DNA of 64,000 nucleotides from Dendrophyllia cribrosa (GCA_024195265.1 JAJLRJ010000014.1:12887009-12951008); one strand, 5' to 3'. Counted from the first letter of the stretch, positions 19,581 through 32,306 are shown. A program made the numbers and translations. The notes: generated by a model from the letters alone, not told the origin.

Positions 19581-19801
19581 AGAAGGGCTGGTGCAGTCCA
19601 GAATTTTCCGGTGTGATTTGATTTCCCATTTTGTTGGTTGTAGCAGAATGTGTCAAAGCCAAATCCAAACATTTATACTCAAGGGGCAAGGAAAGGTCAA
19701 TCACCACCCTCGACCTTGTCCCCACCCAGGGTCTAGCTTCTTGGTTTTCAAAAGACTTTCTCAAACTCATTAATTCATTGACTTAAAACAAAGAAAATAT
19801 C

Positions 19802-19935
19802 AAACACTCCAAAAGAGTGTTTCATCAGGTATCCAAACACCTCAAATCAATTGAAAAAAAAGTTGGCTGTGCCTTGTTTTTTCAGGTCACCCACTCTTTG
19901 GTGTTTGGAGATCCTGATGAAATGCTCTTTCTTGC
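19802..19935. repeat. Inverted repeat, ~38-bp arms
   Basis: Left arm 19802-19842 and right arm 19897-19935 are imperfect reverse complements containing 'GGTGTTTGGA' and 'CCTGATGAAA'. Origin unclear. Confidence 0.5.
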
Positions 19936-20064
19936 GCTTGATATTATTACTTGGATTTAAGGGTTACAGGATATACTATTTCAAAGAGTAAGAAGACCCT
20001 GGGGATGTGGTTGTCACCTGCTTTGTGGGAAAACATTGTGATAATCACCCTGATCTGATCAGCT

Positions 20065-20830
20065 AGCCTGGTTCTCAGGTCACTCCCTCCTCTCCCTGTC
20101 CAATGTACTTTGTTTTAAGGCTTGTTCTTGATGTCATCTAGCTGTTGCATATTTCCACCAGTGCAATTAGAATGGATCTTGGGTGTTTATTTTTTTCTCC
20201 ATCAGGAATTTTAAGAATGGGACTGCACATACTATATTGGAGGAAAATTTCGGAAAATTCAGCAAAAAAGGGAAGAAGGAAAGCAAAACAAAAAAATAAG
20301 AAAAAAATGTCACCCGTGCAATTTGAACCAGCAACCTTCGAATCACCAGGCCCTGCACAGGTACATTGCGCCACAGAATTCACGCTTCTTAGAAAAAATG
20401 GTGAAATTTAAGACCAGTACCTTTGTTATTCATATCGAGTTTTGCTTGTGTTGCTTGGTTGATTTCATTCTTTGTTAAACGAAACAAACTTAATCAGTTT
20501 CTTTTAAGTTTCAATTTTGAACAAGACAACCAAAAGACGCCGGTTGGCAAAAATAACTTTTTTGCATACGTTATTACTCGAAAACGAAGCGCTAACTAGC
20601 GAAAAAAAAATACAGGGCTGTGGTTTTATATTAAATTGGAGACCACATACAAAAATTCAGCTCATTTGGCAAAAAAAAAACAGACCAAAATTCGACATAG
20701 GTTGGTTATGCTCTGACGTCTTCAAATATTCAAAGATAATGTGATCTCAAAAACAAACCCTCAAACAAAGGACATCAGAGGGGGAGAGGGGGTGAGTGGA
20801 AATGACCCCAGACTATCTAAGAATCAGGCT
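20065..20830. mobile_element. Foldback element (AGCCTGATTCTCAG family, copy 2)
   Basis: ~766 bp with complementary ends (left AGCCTGGTTCTCAGG..., right ...CTAAGAATCAGGCT). It contains the tRNA-like block at 20308-20395. Confidence 0.45.
20308..20395 (-). repeat. tRNA-derived SINE-like sequence 1
   Basis: On the minus strand an A-box-like 'TGTGGCGCAATGTACC' precedes a B-box-like 'GGTTCAAATTGC' at tRNA spacing. The acceptor stem does not pair, so it is a pol III SINE-type sequence rather than a functional tRNA. Confidence 0.45.
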
Positions 20831-21496
20831 ACTGATTAGTTCCCCCTTCTTTAACCTGTTTTGGGGTGCCACCATCTTGGATGTGGAAAATGGAGTCGAG
20901 CTTAGAACAATCAAATTAATGCCATTGCTCATTCCTTATCACACCCCAAATGTTTGGCTGCCTCACAGCTCCTGGGATGGATAGTTACACCAGCTACCCC
21001 TTCTTACACCCTAAAATAGCAATCCAAGAGAGGATTCTGACATGGTGTCAGATGTGGTATGACTCGTTCACAAGGCCCTGTCAGTTTAAACTCCGACAAG
21101 TGACATGAGGTGGAAACAGCAATATCAGCGAATTGAAGTGAAAGGTAGCATATTAGTATACAAAACTCCGATAGCGACACGCAAACCTCACAAAATGACA
21201 AGGTTTAAAATTCAGACTAGGAAGATGCCCCCTAACAGAGCCTCATTGACCATGCCTGGCTATTGTTTGAGGAAATAAAGGACTTCAACAAATAAACAAA
21301 CAAACAGAAACAAAAAAAATGTTAATGATTTTGTTTTGTGTTATTCACTGTAACAACAACTTTATAAATATTTACAAGTTCACCGTTTACTTAGGATACA
21401 CACAACCATTTTTTTACACTGTACACTAAATAAAGGTTGAGTAAAAAGTTAGCCTAACAAATAGAGACACTGGCTAATGTTTTTTTGTGGTCTTGA

Positions 21497-21661
21497 AATA
21501 GCCCAATTTCGATATATTAAAATTCAACTTCAAACAAAAGACATCACTACGAGGTTTAGGGGAATAAACCACATAAATCCCTATTATTATTTCCCTAAGC
21601 CTCGTAGTGATGTTTTTTGTTTCACATTGAATTTTAATAAATAAATATTGAAACCGGGCTG
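21497..21661. mobile_element. Hairpin MITE, ~165 bp
   Basis: Complementary arms AGCCCAATTTCGATATATT / AATATTGAAACCGGGCT, with a long inner match around 'CATCACTACGAGG' / 'CCTCGTAGTGATG'. Confidence 0.6.
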
Positions 21662-22789
21662 TTGTGTGGAGGCATATTATTGTTGTAGAAATTATGATAC
21701 AAAGAGCCTAGTAAGACAGATCTTTTTTACAGCAGCAGGGTTTTCATTAAGAATTGTAGTAGCAGGAGACTAGTGTAAAGTAACAGGAGAATATTATGAA
21801 AGGGCGAAAATAGCTACATATTGCCATCGAAATTTAGCCGGAGAATTCTGCGTAGTAGGCGGAGAATTCTCCGATCTCCGATGCCTAATGAACACCCTGC
21901 AGCAGAAGCTGGCAATAAAGTGGAGTATATGGAACACAACAGAAACTGAAGACATCGCACCTACTGACTGACTCATTTACTACTGAACAGTATTACTGCT
22001 TTTTTTGCTAGTTATTATGTTTTCAGAAATTTTATACACCTAGACAGCTGTTTGGTTGCAAGTTTGCATATTTTGAGTAACAAAATAATTATTAAAAAGT
22101 AGAATGACAAACATCTTAGAGTGCATGCAGATCTCTAGATTGCTGAAAATTTAACTGTGAATAAGATTGCGCACCAATAAAATGCCTCTACAAAGACTTG
22201 CATTTAGTTTACATAAGATTGTATTAATTTTGTAATAATATGGTGTGTAAAATGAGTGTCATATTATAGTAAATCTGACTGGTGCTATAAACAAACAAGT
22301 AAGGCATAGCCCAGTTAACAAGCGAGTCCTCTTCGTCTGCTCAAAGCATTTGCTCTTTTGTTTTCTCTGCTCTTGTTTTCTTTCATGCAACGCTCTTCCC
22401 TGTAAATGTAAGAATACATAAGACAAGTGATTATTAAGCGAATCGTGCAAACACAATGTTTCCTGTATAATCTAACGATCATGTCCTTTAACTGAGGTGA
22501 CACACAGTGACCATATCAGTTTTTGAACTTGTGAATTGAAGCCTAGCTGCTCCGCACCGTCGTGTTGTTTTCTTATACAAGATCAAAGGCTCCTGAGAGC
22601 CAACCAGTGAATAAGAAATTCTAACGCATAACGCAATATTACGGTTAGCTTATGTTTTCACACTGATACGGTTCAATAATTTTTTAAAAATTAAACGTAA
22701 GGATTTTTGACAAACGCAAAAAAATATGGTACATCACTTTCATGATGTTCAGTCCGAAGAAGAAAGAAAAAAAAGAAAAAAAAAAAGAG

Positions 22790-22866
22790 GAAGTCCCGAG
22801 CGAGGCTTGAACTCGCCCCTTTTGGCTGTCATTCCGCGCTTTAATGCACTCGACCACCGTGATCAC
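22790..22866 (-). repeat. tRNA-derived SINE-like sequence 2
   Basis: On the minus strand: A-box-like 'TGGTCGAGTGCATTAAAGC', perfect T-arm GCGAG-TTCAAGC-CTCGC, then an oligo(T)-rich tail. Acceptor-stem ends are not complementary. Ser/Leu-tRNA-like SINE head. Confidence 0.5.
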
Positions 22867-23338
22867 TGACTTAGAACAGGATACATTTAAAAATTACTTC
22901 AAGGTAGATACGCATCAAAACATGTGTCTTGGTTGAAAAATCCTTTTAGATTGATTTTAATGTTGCATTAAAGACTCCAAATGCGAAACATCTTTAAGTT
23001 TATTGTTGTTTATCTTTGTTGACAACAATTTAGTTATTGTTATCGCTGGATTCACTAACTAGTTTACAGCTGATGGAAGGAGCAAGAGAGTGAGCGAGTG
23101 AGTGCTCATTTATTTATTTGTCTCCGTTACTGATAACCCGTTCATTACCCATGCGCATATTCACAGGTTAAAAATTTTTCTGCATTGTCTCTCTGACCAA
23201 ATACGAAAATGGGTACATTGTTACCAGCATGCTGTGACTCCCAAGACAATTCTAATTATGCCAGTTAGTGTTGACAATATTATGATTGAAGTGGTTATCA
23301 AACTTGCATAATAAATATAAGTAAATAAGTCAATTTTG

Positions 23339-26300
23339 TTACCTTGTTGTGACCTTTGCAGTTTTAACATCCACCTTACGGCTTCTTAACTTTGCCTTGC
23401 TGATAGTTGGCCTGCATTCCTCTTTATACGAAGACACAGGTTTCAGTTTTCCTGTGTGAGGCTTGTAAGAAAGAGGTTTTGCAAGGCTAGCTTTCAGATC
23501 AAACTTTTTCTTGGGAGTCGGTGTTGGGGCAGCAGGTATGTTGGCTGGCAAAAATCTGTGAAAAGAAAAAATATTTTTAATAAAGGTTGAACAAACTTAG
23601 TTAGGGGTTTAGCCTTAAGTTTATGCATTAACGCACAGCATATATTGCTGTGTGTATAATGTGCTGCTGCATAATTTAAAGCCAAGTCAACTTGAACTCT
23701 TGTCAACTCAAATCAAAATAAACCTCCTCCTTCACAATATTCAGTCATAACATTTAACAATTGAAAGAAAGCAGGTGCAGTGATCAAAGCACTTTCTCTA
23801 TATCCAAATTAAATTTGAATTTAAAAACATTGGTTTAAGTGGAGAGGAAATTTTATGTAAACTCAAAGGAACTTGCAGAACCTTCAGACGTTTAGGGCAT
23901 GAAAAAATCCGACAAATAAACTCAACCCATGGACTCTGGTACCAGTGTACTCTAACCTGAAAGGTGTAACTGCTGTCGACTTGCGAGCAGGATTTGCTGG
24001 TGTCTTTGGTTTGTTTTCTAAAGCAGTTGTCACGGCGATAGTTCTGCGAGTGTTTGGCATCTTTGCTTTTCCACTTGTCACAGCAGATCCAGGCGAGGTA
24101 GGTTTGAAGACTTTAGGAGACTTTAACTTGAGCTTTTTGCCACTTGCAGTGCCTGTTGTTGCTATGGAAACATTCTTGTTTCCTGGTTGGAAGAATGGCT
24201 TTGCTGTTGGAGAGCCAAACACAAATGTTGTTGACTTGCTGAGGGTTGTATTGATTGGCTTGAAAGTTGGAACCTCCGCTGGTTTGCTGTTGCTTCTTCT
24301 ATTAACTCCAACAGACTGCAAAAATTCAAGTGAATGATCAGATAAAAAATAAAAATGACTAATGATGGCAGCTATATACATTGCTGTGTTGCTCAAGTGA
24401 CATTAATAATTCCTTATTCACAGGGTCTCGATCATTATAATTGAAATTTATATTGCACTTTTTAATGCAGCGTTTGGCTGATCATCTTCGTACGGAGAGT
24501 CTCACAGGTCGGGGCTAGCTTGTTAGAGGCATAGAGGCAAGAGCCGACAATTACAACTGCAACTACAATTATCACACTTACACTAACTTTATTGAGTTCA
24601 ACTACGGTATTTATATATACATGTATTGACATGAATCACTAAAGGCTATTAAACATAGAAACATTACAAATGCTTAATAATCCTGAATCATTCTTAGTCA
24701 TGATGAATCATCGGAAAAAAAGTAACTACAACCTACGCTAGCTTGCGTGTACGTACAAGGTAAATATAGCGATTATAGCGATGGAAACTTAACACCTTGT
24801 TGCGCATGTAAGAATGTCACGTTATGTCACGCTCGCTACATTAACATAAAATGATCAAAAGCGCATTACACTTTAGAAAACAAAAGTAAATAAATAAATA
24901 AAAAATAAAATAAAACTTGTTATACGTCAATTAAGAAGCTTAATTAACACAGACTCAGGATCAAATTAAGGTCAAAACAGCTGCCTGTTGCTCTCACCTT
25001 TGCTCTCTTCACAGACTGGTTAAATCCTTCCATTCGTTTCCTCTTTTTCTCCAAATAAACATCAATAGAATCCATTCTAATGTAAAAACAGATAGCGATT
25101 AAAATTGTAAATAAATTAAAGCCCACTTCCTGCAATGTCATTTCTTAGCAAGGAAACATAAATCCAGTGGACAGCAATTCATCCAATGAATTAAGCGCTA
25201 TATATTAAAATCCATCTTTTGAACAACTAAGTATTACAACATGTATATAAAATGTTAGAAAATTGTAGAGTCATAGCAAGGGTACATCATACTGAATACA
25301 CATAATTATGTAAATATAAAAGTGTTACGTTCTATGGCAACTGACAAATTACCTAGTTAGTTAGTTTCAAGACTTCATTAAAAAAATACCTTATACTAAA
25401 ATAGAGAGAGCTATAAATTAAACTCGCCTGACCATGATATGGCAGCTTACATTAAATCATAATTAAATATAAGGAGCCCAATTTCTACAAGCTTTTTAGC
25501 TTCCATTAGGCTTCCTTGCCACTCTACCTATCAAAGGTAAGTCACTTAATATTACAGGGCTCGAAATTGCGCCTGTATCGGGCGCATTTGCAACTAAAGA
25601 TTTTGCTTGTGCGACTAAAATCTGTCTATTAGTCGCGATTTTGTGACTGTTTTACGGCCTAGTTAATAAAGGAATTATATTCAACAGTCTTGTGTCTTAC
25701 TTGTAACAGGTGGTAGTTGTAATTTTATCCGAAAAATCCTGCGAAATTCATGTTGAATATTGTGTGACTTAATCGTTGATTTCATGCTCCATTAATGCGG
25801 TTTCCAAGAAGTGGAAGGCGCACTTTTTCAGACTTTCTCAGAAATTTCTCGTTCCACATTTTCGGTTCCGATAGTAGTTAGTTTTTTTTTGCGACTAAAA
25901 TTTTTGAATTTTAGGAATTACTCGCAAATTGCAATTGAGAATTTTTTTTAATTTCGAGCCCTGTATTACATTTAATTTTGAACTATTTTAATTTGTAGCT
26001 CTTCCTGCTCTGTAAATTTGCAATTTTAAATATTCTTTTTTTTTCCTTTTGTAATATTTATTCTATGTGGCAAATGTAAATAAAATAAAAAAATAAAAAT
26101 GGCTAAAAATCTTTTAAAATCGCGCCTTTCAAAAACTGCAGTACAGGCAGCCGAAAGCTTGGACTTTTTAGTCAGAGAATGCAATTTATATTTATTCAGA
26201 GCATGTACATGTATAATGCACTCACTTTTCAAATTGTGAGTTGTGAATTTTGCTCCATTTTGCAGCTAAAACGGAAAGAAAAATAATAATTTAGTGTTAA

Positions 26301-29300
26301 AAATAAAGTAAACAGTTAAGCAAAGATTTGATTTGAGTTCAATCTTGTTGCTGTAAACATTAGCGTAGAAAAAAAAGACACCAACTAATGATTAGAAACC
26401 TGTCAATGATTTCAATTGCTGCAAAAACAGTAGCATTTCTTGAAATCGGTATGTCAGAAAGAACTGAAGGATTATTTCCAGAAATTATGGACTCACCTGG
26501 AGTTTTTTTGGTATCTTGCCCAAATTTTCCTTTGTTAGCAAACTGGACAAATCTGGGAATTTTACATTCCACTGGCACTAAAAAGGATTAAAAAACAAGA
26601 AAGAAATTTTTGACATTGTTGTGTGAACCAAGTGTGACATCGTTTATCAATTGTCATTGATTGCGATCAATTATTGGATTTCCAATTATCAATAGGCCAT
26701 ATTCATATTCTCTGTACTGAAAAATTCTGGCACTAGGTTTAAGTTGAGCCTCTATCACAAGCAAGTTCCTTTCAATACCAAGAATATTTATATATGGTTC
26801 ATTGTCAGTGATCAATAGAGTGGTCTTCAACTGAATATTGCAATTGGTTTTGCATTGTGGATTAGCTAAAAATCCCTGTCACTTCATCAACCAATCAGAG
26901 GTATAAAACCAAAACCAATCATGCCCTACTCACACACATTTTTCCACACTTGATGCCAGCTTAATTGCTTTGAGTTCTGATTGGTTCATTGGATTGCCTG
27001 TGTCTGTTGTGATTGGTCAGAGTGATTACTTTGGTTTTCAATTAAGTTTTAACAACACTTGTGAAATTTATTAATAATTCATAAGCCGAGGGTACTTTAC
27101 AAATAGAAATGAGCCATTCCAATCACATGGTTACCCTGTAAATCAGATACAAGTGAGTTTTATTCGAAAAGTAAATTAGATACAACCAGTCTAGTGAGTT
27201 GTATCTGGAATGTAAATTAGATACAACCACTGGTGAGTTGTATCTGGAATGTGAATTTCACAAGTTGTTTACTACATTCGCATCCGTGTTATATCGGCAC
27301 TATACATTCACTCGGCTGCGCCTAGTGATTGTATAGGCCGATACAACACTCCCGCTCATGTAGTAAACATTACTTATAATGGAAAACTGCTCATATTTGT
27401 CAAGTCAGGTACAGAAATGCTCTGGCTGCCACATTTACTCAAACTTGATACCGAGGGTCTCTGGGCACTATAGACTTGATATTTACTCACTTTTTTCTTC
27501 AACTTTCTTCTCAAGTTGATCCATGAGTTGTTTCTTATAACTCTCATTGTCGTCAGCACCTTGTTGTTCATCTGTTTTCTCTGCTTCCTTAACCAGCGCA
27601 CAAGTGTTCTGCAGGCTCTGCTTTTTCTCAGCAATAGAATATCTTAATTACAGAACAGAGAAGTTTGGGGATAAGATTATTATAATTATTCATTGTCATC
27701 CGATAACTGGTTGCTGGCCTTAATAGTATTTATTTTTATTTTTTTGCACAAACCACAGGTGTCATTACAGCTTTGGTTTTGTTATATACCTTGTTTAAAC
27801 TGTCAGTGCCATTTGAGACTGGTTGTTTTGAAAACATCTCAAACGATGGGCATTTTAATGATATGGTTGCATATCTCTTTCATGTTTTACATCAAAACTG
27901 TGCCATTTTGCTGTAGATTGCTCAATTAAAGGCCATGATTTTTGTTCCAAATGTTAATTTCTTTTTTAAAGCATGGAGAGGAGAAACCAGAACAGAGATA
28001 ACAGTGGAATTTGAGTCTAAAATGGTCGTCACCTGTTCATGTGTGAACGACCTTTCCAAGGTGATTTTTGTGCCAGAATGAATGCTATGTAGAAGTTATA
28101 TTTATTTATAAAAAAAACCCTTGTATTTATGTTCATACAGATGAAGTCCCCCTAATGATAAATCTTTGCCCTTTACCAAGGTGCCACTTTTTTCCTATGC
28201 GTGATGTCACACAAGACAGCTTTCTGAGGTACAAGGGAGCATGAGAAGGGCAAGAAAAAAAAAGCTTTGCATCCTCTGTCATTCCCATGGGCCTAAGGTC
28301 CTCCCTCTGAAAATCCCCATAAATGCTTTATGGTACGAGGTAGGGTTTATCTTTTAACACTGAATTGGGCAAAATCTGTAAGACAATACTAAAAATAATG
28401 CAGGCACTGTTAGTACATGTAGGCTCGATACCTTTTTCTGTTACCAGAAATCTGTGCTGAATATCCCCTAAGTGCTTCAATAAGTTGTGCATTCTAAAAA
28501 AACACACACAAGAACAGAAAATCAGATTTTCAAATAACACTATAACAAAATTAAATGGCTTACAGGGTCCTACAGGGTCTGGAAGGGGTTCTGCGTTATC
28601 TGGGATTTAGCCGAAATTGAGTGCATGATTCAGGAATACAAAATAAATCCAGCCATGATTTGGGAATACTATATCGGCTGTGACATGGGATTTGCTTTAT
28701 CTGTGGTCAGTGATTTGCGATTTCTACCGACAAAATTTTGCAAAATTCAAATATTTTAGCCTGTATCAATTCACACATAATTTTGTCATGTTTTAAAGTG
28801 ACCCGTCAAAAACTTCTTAACTCTCACACCATGTCACAACAGGCGGTTTAAGCCTATCACATCATTCACATGTGATCAATTTTAAAAGTAAATAAAAACA
28901 GTTGTTAAAACCGACCTTTGTCATCATATGTGATTTTATACGTGGTTACAAAACCATTTACATGAAGACTACAGGTGCGAAGCTACTGTACTTGGACCTG
29001 ATCATGAGTGATCGCGGTGAATATGTCATCGCGACGTCTGCTTTCGACTTCACAATATTCACGGTTTATCTCTATGCCATGGCAAGTAATGAGACCAGTT
29101 CCACAGTTTGGGTTCTGGTCTCATTATTTCTGACTCCGGAATGTGGTACAATGAGAAGCCAGCCCATCGACAAAGAAAAGTTCACTGTTCCAATCAGCGC
29201 AGAAAATCAGGATTTTCGCACCTTTTAAGGTGTAAATTAGCTGTAAATTTTGTAAAATGTAAAAAGACCCATTTTAGAAAATTTACAGCTGATAATGAAA

Positions 29301-30281
29301 TCGCCTCATGAGGCAAAGGCCTTGGGAAAAATCCTGTAATGATTTCTCTCAAGAAAATAAAGGCGCTACAGGCTAGAAATAGAATATATACAGCTGTATG
29401 TAGAGAAAACATTCCCAGACTACGTGATTCGGGAAATTACAAAAAAAATAGCCCGTGATTCGGGATCCAGACCCCCCTTTCAGATCTAGACCCTGGTCCT
29501 AAAATAGAACAAAACAACCCCTTGCTTGCAATCAGTACTTTGTCATTGTACGCTTAGTTTAGACTGTTCACAGCCTCTCTATTTTCTCAGAGTCCGTTGA
29601 GTACGAGAACTGCCGGCGAGCCAAGCTAGCGGACTAGAGTTCTCGTACGCGACGGACTCCGAGAAAATAGAGAGGCTGTGAACAGTCTACGCTTAGTTTT
29701 TCAAATAAGAAATATAAATAAAATCGTAACAAAACATGGAATTACCGTTGCAAATGTTGTTTCATCTTGTGATGATTTCGACATTTGCATCTTTAAAACA
29801 TCGATCTAAGTTCTTTCTACAGTCGTTTGAGAAAACTGTAGAAAATTAGTGAACTCTTTTATAGTGAGATCAGAATCGGTTCAGGCATTTGAACAAGATA
29901 TTTATATAGAACGTAGAATACATTCTCCAGTGGTACTACCCATGCACAAGGTTATGAAAAATCGCGGGCTGTACGCTACAAAAGCTTATAAAATGCACAC
30001 AATTCCGTTTGGTCACGCGCAGAAATGAACGTAATGTAATGACCAGTGACTACATAGGTGTCAAAAATTTATAGCACATTCCACGGACTTTTGTAAAGTT
30101 TCAGCTTTTATATTCTTTGTTTTAAAACGTAAATTATGATCTATACAACTGAGAGTCTTCGTTATACGTGAAAAGAATCGCATACCTTCATGTTCGCTTT
30201 GATTCCAACGCTTTTGCACAGCTTTTGAAGTTCAGCGCGTTTCATTCCTTCAAGCTCGTTTACGTCAAATGTGACTTCCAT
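23339..30281 (-). CDS. NUSAP1: NUSAP1 orthologue (nucleolar and spindle-associated protein)
   Basis: Eight coding exons with consistent phases: 30186-30281, 28432-28493, 27491-27642, 26497-26577, 26226-26265, 24998-25076, 23957-24315, 23339-23555 (361 aa plus stop). Exons 1-2 encode a SAP-like DNA-binding helix pair (residues ~9-43, 'LEGMKRAELQKLCKSVGIKA', 'LIEALRGY'). Middle exons give acidic/basic coiled sequence and 'KIHNSQFEKMDSIDVYLEKK', a NUSAP signature. Exon 7 encodes a Lys/Ser/Pro/Thr-rich microtubule-binding region ending 'AVTPFR'. The last exon carries the hallmark 'FDLKASLAKPLSYKPHTGKL'. All splice sites are GT..AG. The protein bundles and stabilises spindle microtubules in mitosis. 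The start codon lies 435 bp from the divergent FKRP start. Intron 1 hosts a MITE, intron 3-4 flank a hairpin repeat, and a CAGGG-type element sits between exons 5 and 6. Confidence 0.88.
25555..25963. mobile_element. CAGGGCTCG-terminus MITE (copy 1)
   Basis: 409 bp. Ends CAGGGCTCGAAATT ... AATTTCGAGCCCTG, flanked by the 5-bp direct repeat TATTA. A sister copy lies at 54308-55809. CAGGG-type ends point to a hAT relative, and the 5-bp duplication fits the hAT5-like group. Confidence 0.65.
27130..27255. repeat. ~46-bp imperfect tandem repeat
   Basis: 'GAGTTGTATCTGGAATGT' and 'AATTAGATACAACCA' recur two to three times, partly in inverted orientation. Confidence 0.5.
27266..27369. repeat. Hairpin repeat, ~50-bp arms
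   Basis: Arms TGTTTACTACATTCGCATCC ... and complement around a short G+C centre. Lies in NUSAP1 intron 3, next to the ~46-bp tandem repeat. Confidence 0.6.
29561..29688. mobile_element. MITE, 128 bp, 11-bp target duplication
   Basis: Perfect-looking inverted ends AGACTGTTCACAGCCTCTCT ... complement, flanked by the exact 11-bp direct repeat ACGCTTAGTTT (29550-29560 and 29689-29699). A duplication this long fits a Mutator-like (MULE) origin. Located in NUSAP1 intron 1. Confidence 0.7.
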
Positions 30282-30716
30282 TTTACAGCAAAAACACGAT
30301 CAAACACTTACGAATGTAAAAACGTGAAGTCTGATGTATTTTTTGGCAAAATCGGCAAATAATTTCTATCGTTCCTCGCTAAAATCTAGCGACTGTTCGA
30401 ACGTTTGATCGGCAAAAATTTCAAATCAAAACCCTCAGTTTTGATTGGTCGGTTGTTGAAACGAGAGCCCCTGGAAACTAGTGCTTAGTCTCTCTATTTT
30501 TACAACCAACGCCTTGTCGTTTTCAGGTAATTTCGATGCCGCTGGCAAAAACATCAACAGATATTGTTTTGGTTTCTATAGACTGAATGTAATCAATATT
30601 TATACAGTAGTCGCCGATAAAGCACTTGAAGTATTCATGTTTCAGAAGTACGCGGTCTTTCTATGCGCGAGATTTGCACAACTCAGCGACACAACTTCAA
30701 GAGGATTCGACAATCC
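30282..30716. promoter_or_regulatory. Bidirectional promoter NUSAP1 / FKRP
   Basis: The 435 bp between the two divergent start codons contain an inverted CCAAT box (ATTGG at 30444-30448) and no clear TATA box. With both 5' UTRs inside this interval, the genes must share a promoter region. The FKRP ORF is open upstream to 30663. Confidence 0.6.
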
Positions 30717-32306
30717 ATGTCAATTACAAAGTGTCAACTTGTGTTGGTATGTGCCATAATTTGCAACTGTTTGATACTGTTTTACGTTTCTCACGTGCAA
30801 AACATCAACGGGGAGTGGTTCGAACAAAGCCGATTACGAGCAATTAAGAATAAAATCGCCTTCGGAAAGTCAAACAATGCTGCAGAATCAAACAGGCAAT
30901 TTGGAAGTGAAGTGACAATTGTCTTTCTTGAATTTGAAGAATTTGAGAACGATCTTGGCCGTACAATTCGCTCAATTTTGGATCACTTTCCAAACATCCA
31001 TGTTGTTGTTATATCGCAAAAAAGACCTTACCCCCCTTTAGATTTACCAAATGGGAAGGTTCAATTGGTCATACAAGAAGTGCCACCAGACCAGAAGCAA
31101 TCATCTGGAAGACCAGAGAATTACATCACAACACCATATGTCATGTTTGTGCCAGATAGTGTCCGATTTGACTCTGCAAACTTGCCAGTTATGATGCTCG
31201 CCGAATTAAAGGCTACGGCTAGGACAAAACCACAAGTGAAAGTTCTTGCTGTACCAGTGAAGACAAACAAGGCAATGCAGTGCAACAAACTCGCTTTTGA
31301 TGTCAAGCGCTGGACTTTAGAGTATTCAGTCGCTGAGGAAGAAGCACAGAGCTATTATAGAACATGTGATTCTGTCAGCCCAAGTCAAGTTATTTTATTA
31401 AAAGCGGCATTTCTTCATAGCCTTAGCACACCATACATGCGGCCCTTTCCACAAAGTCTACTTATTCAAGCATCATTGCACCACATAAAAACAAAACTTC
31501 TCCACAAGATGTCTTTCTCAAAAGGATTTAAATTATTTACAAATGCTCACACATCATGGAAATATGAAAACAATGTAAAAACAAGAACAGTTGACATGTA
31601 CAAAAGACTTGGGGTGAAGAAAGTTGTCCTCCCTACAGGACAGGTTGATTGGTATGGCTGTGCCAAGAACACAGGAAGGTGCTTTGGCACTGTTTATGAT
31701 GATATGCCTGAGTATCTGTACTTGTCACGGTGGACACCTCCTTGTTGTCTTGAACACTTGCGGGAAACAGCTCGCTATCTCTTTGATATTCTAAACAAGG
31801 AGGGTGTACGTTATTGGTTAGAGGGAGGTAGCTTGTTGGGTGCTGCTCGTTATGGTGATATTATTCCATGGGATTATGATGTTGATATTGGAATTTATCA
31901 GCATGAAATAAGCAAGTGTTCTTATCTAGTTGAAGCAGAAAAACATTCAAATACTGGAAAACCGTTTGTTGATGATAAAGGCTATACTTGGGAAAAAGCC
32001 TCAGAAGGAGATTTCTACAGGATTCAGTACAGTCAGTTTAACCATTTACATGTTGATATTTTTCCATTTTATGAAAAAGATGGCATTATGACAAAGCATA
32101 CTTGGTTTGAAACCCACAGGCAAGATAGGGAATTTCCTGCTCGTTATCTAAAGCCTCTGGAGACAATTGACTTTATTGGAATGAAAGCTTCAGCCCCAAA
32201 CAATGTTCGAGAGTTTTTGGAATTCAAGTTTGGTAAAGGTGTTATAGAGAACCCCCAGTATCCTAATCCACTGAAGCTCAAGAAAAAAACTAATGTTAAA
32301 TCTTAG
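30717..32306 (+). CDS. FKRP: Fukutin-related protein (ribitol-5-phosphate transferase)
   Basis: Single coding exon. The frame is open from 30663, but the Met at 30717 ('MSITKCQ...') aligns with the start of vertebrate FKRP and directly precedes the type II membrane anchor (hydrophobic residues ~8-26), giving 529 aa against ~495 in human. After the stem domain come the zinc-binding Cys cluster ('WYGCAKNTGRCFG' and 'PPCC') and the LicD-type nucleotidyltransferase core: 'GGSLLGAARYGDIIPWDYDV' (residues ~369-388, DxD-type metal ligands), 'HLHVDIFPFY' and the C-terminal 'GVIENPQYPNP'. The enzyme acts in the Golgi, adding the second ribitol-5-phosphate to alpha-dystroglycan glycans. A polyadenylation signal AATAAA lies at 32474-32479, ~170 bp past the stop. 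Divergent from NUSAP1. Confidence 0.93.
   Translation: MSITKCQLVLVCAIICNCLILFYVSHVQNINGEWFEQSRLRAIKNKIAFGKSNNAAESNRQFGSEVTIVFLEFEEFENDLGRTIRSILDHFPNIHVVVISQKRPYPPLDLPNGKVQLVIQEVPPDQKQSSGRPENYITTPYVMFVPDSVRFDSANLPVMMLAELKATARTKPQVKVLAVPVKTNKAMQCNKLAFDVKRWTLEYSVAEEEAQSYYRTCDSVSPSQVILLKAAFLHSLSTPYMRPFPQSLLIQASLHHIKTKLLHKMSFSKGFKLFTNAHTSWKYENNVKTRTVDMYKRLGVKKVVLPTGQVDWYGCAKNTGRCFGTVYDDMPEYLYLSRWTPPCCLEHLRETARYLFDILNKEGVRYWLEGGSLLGAARYGDIIPWDYDVDIGIYQHEISKCSYLVEAEKHSNTGKPFVDDKGYTWEKASEGDFYRIQYSQFNHLHVDIFPFYEKDGIMTKHTWFETHRQDREFPARYLKPLETIDFIGMKASAPNNVREFLEFKFGKGVIENPQYPNPLKLKKKTNVKS

Noticed and set aside
22790..22866. Functional tRNA gene (Ser/Leu-like)
   Set aside because: The T-arm is perfect but the acceptor ends do not pair and an oligo(T)-rich tail follows; better explained as a SINE.
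23945..24337. 130-aa plus-strand ORF
   Set aside because: It is the antisense of NUSAP1 exon 7, whose minus-strand frame shows the family motifs.
29746..29790. 45-bp in-phase exon-like segment in NUSAP1 intron 1 (minus strand)
   Set aside because: It has an acceptable donor but would insert 15 residues into the middle of the SAP helix pair, which is continuous when exon 1 is joined directly to 28432-28493.
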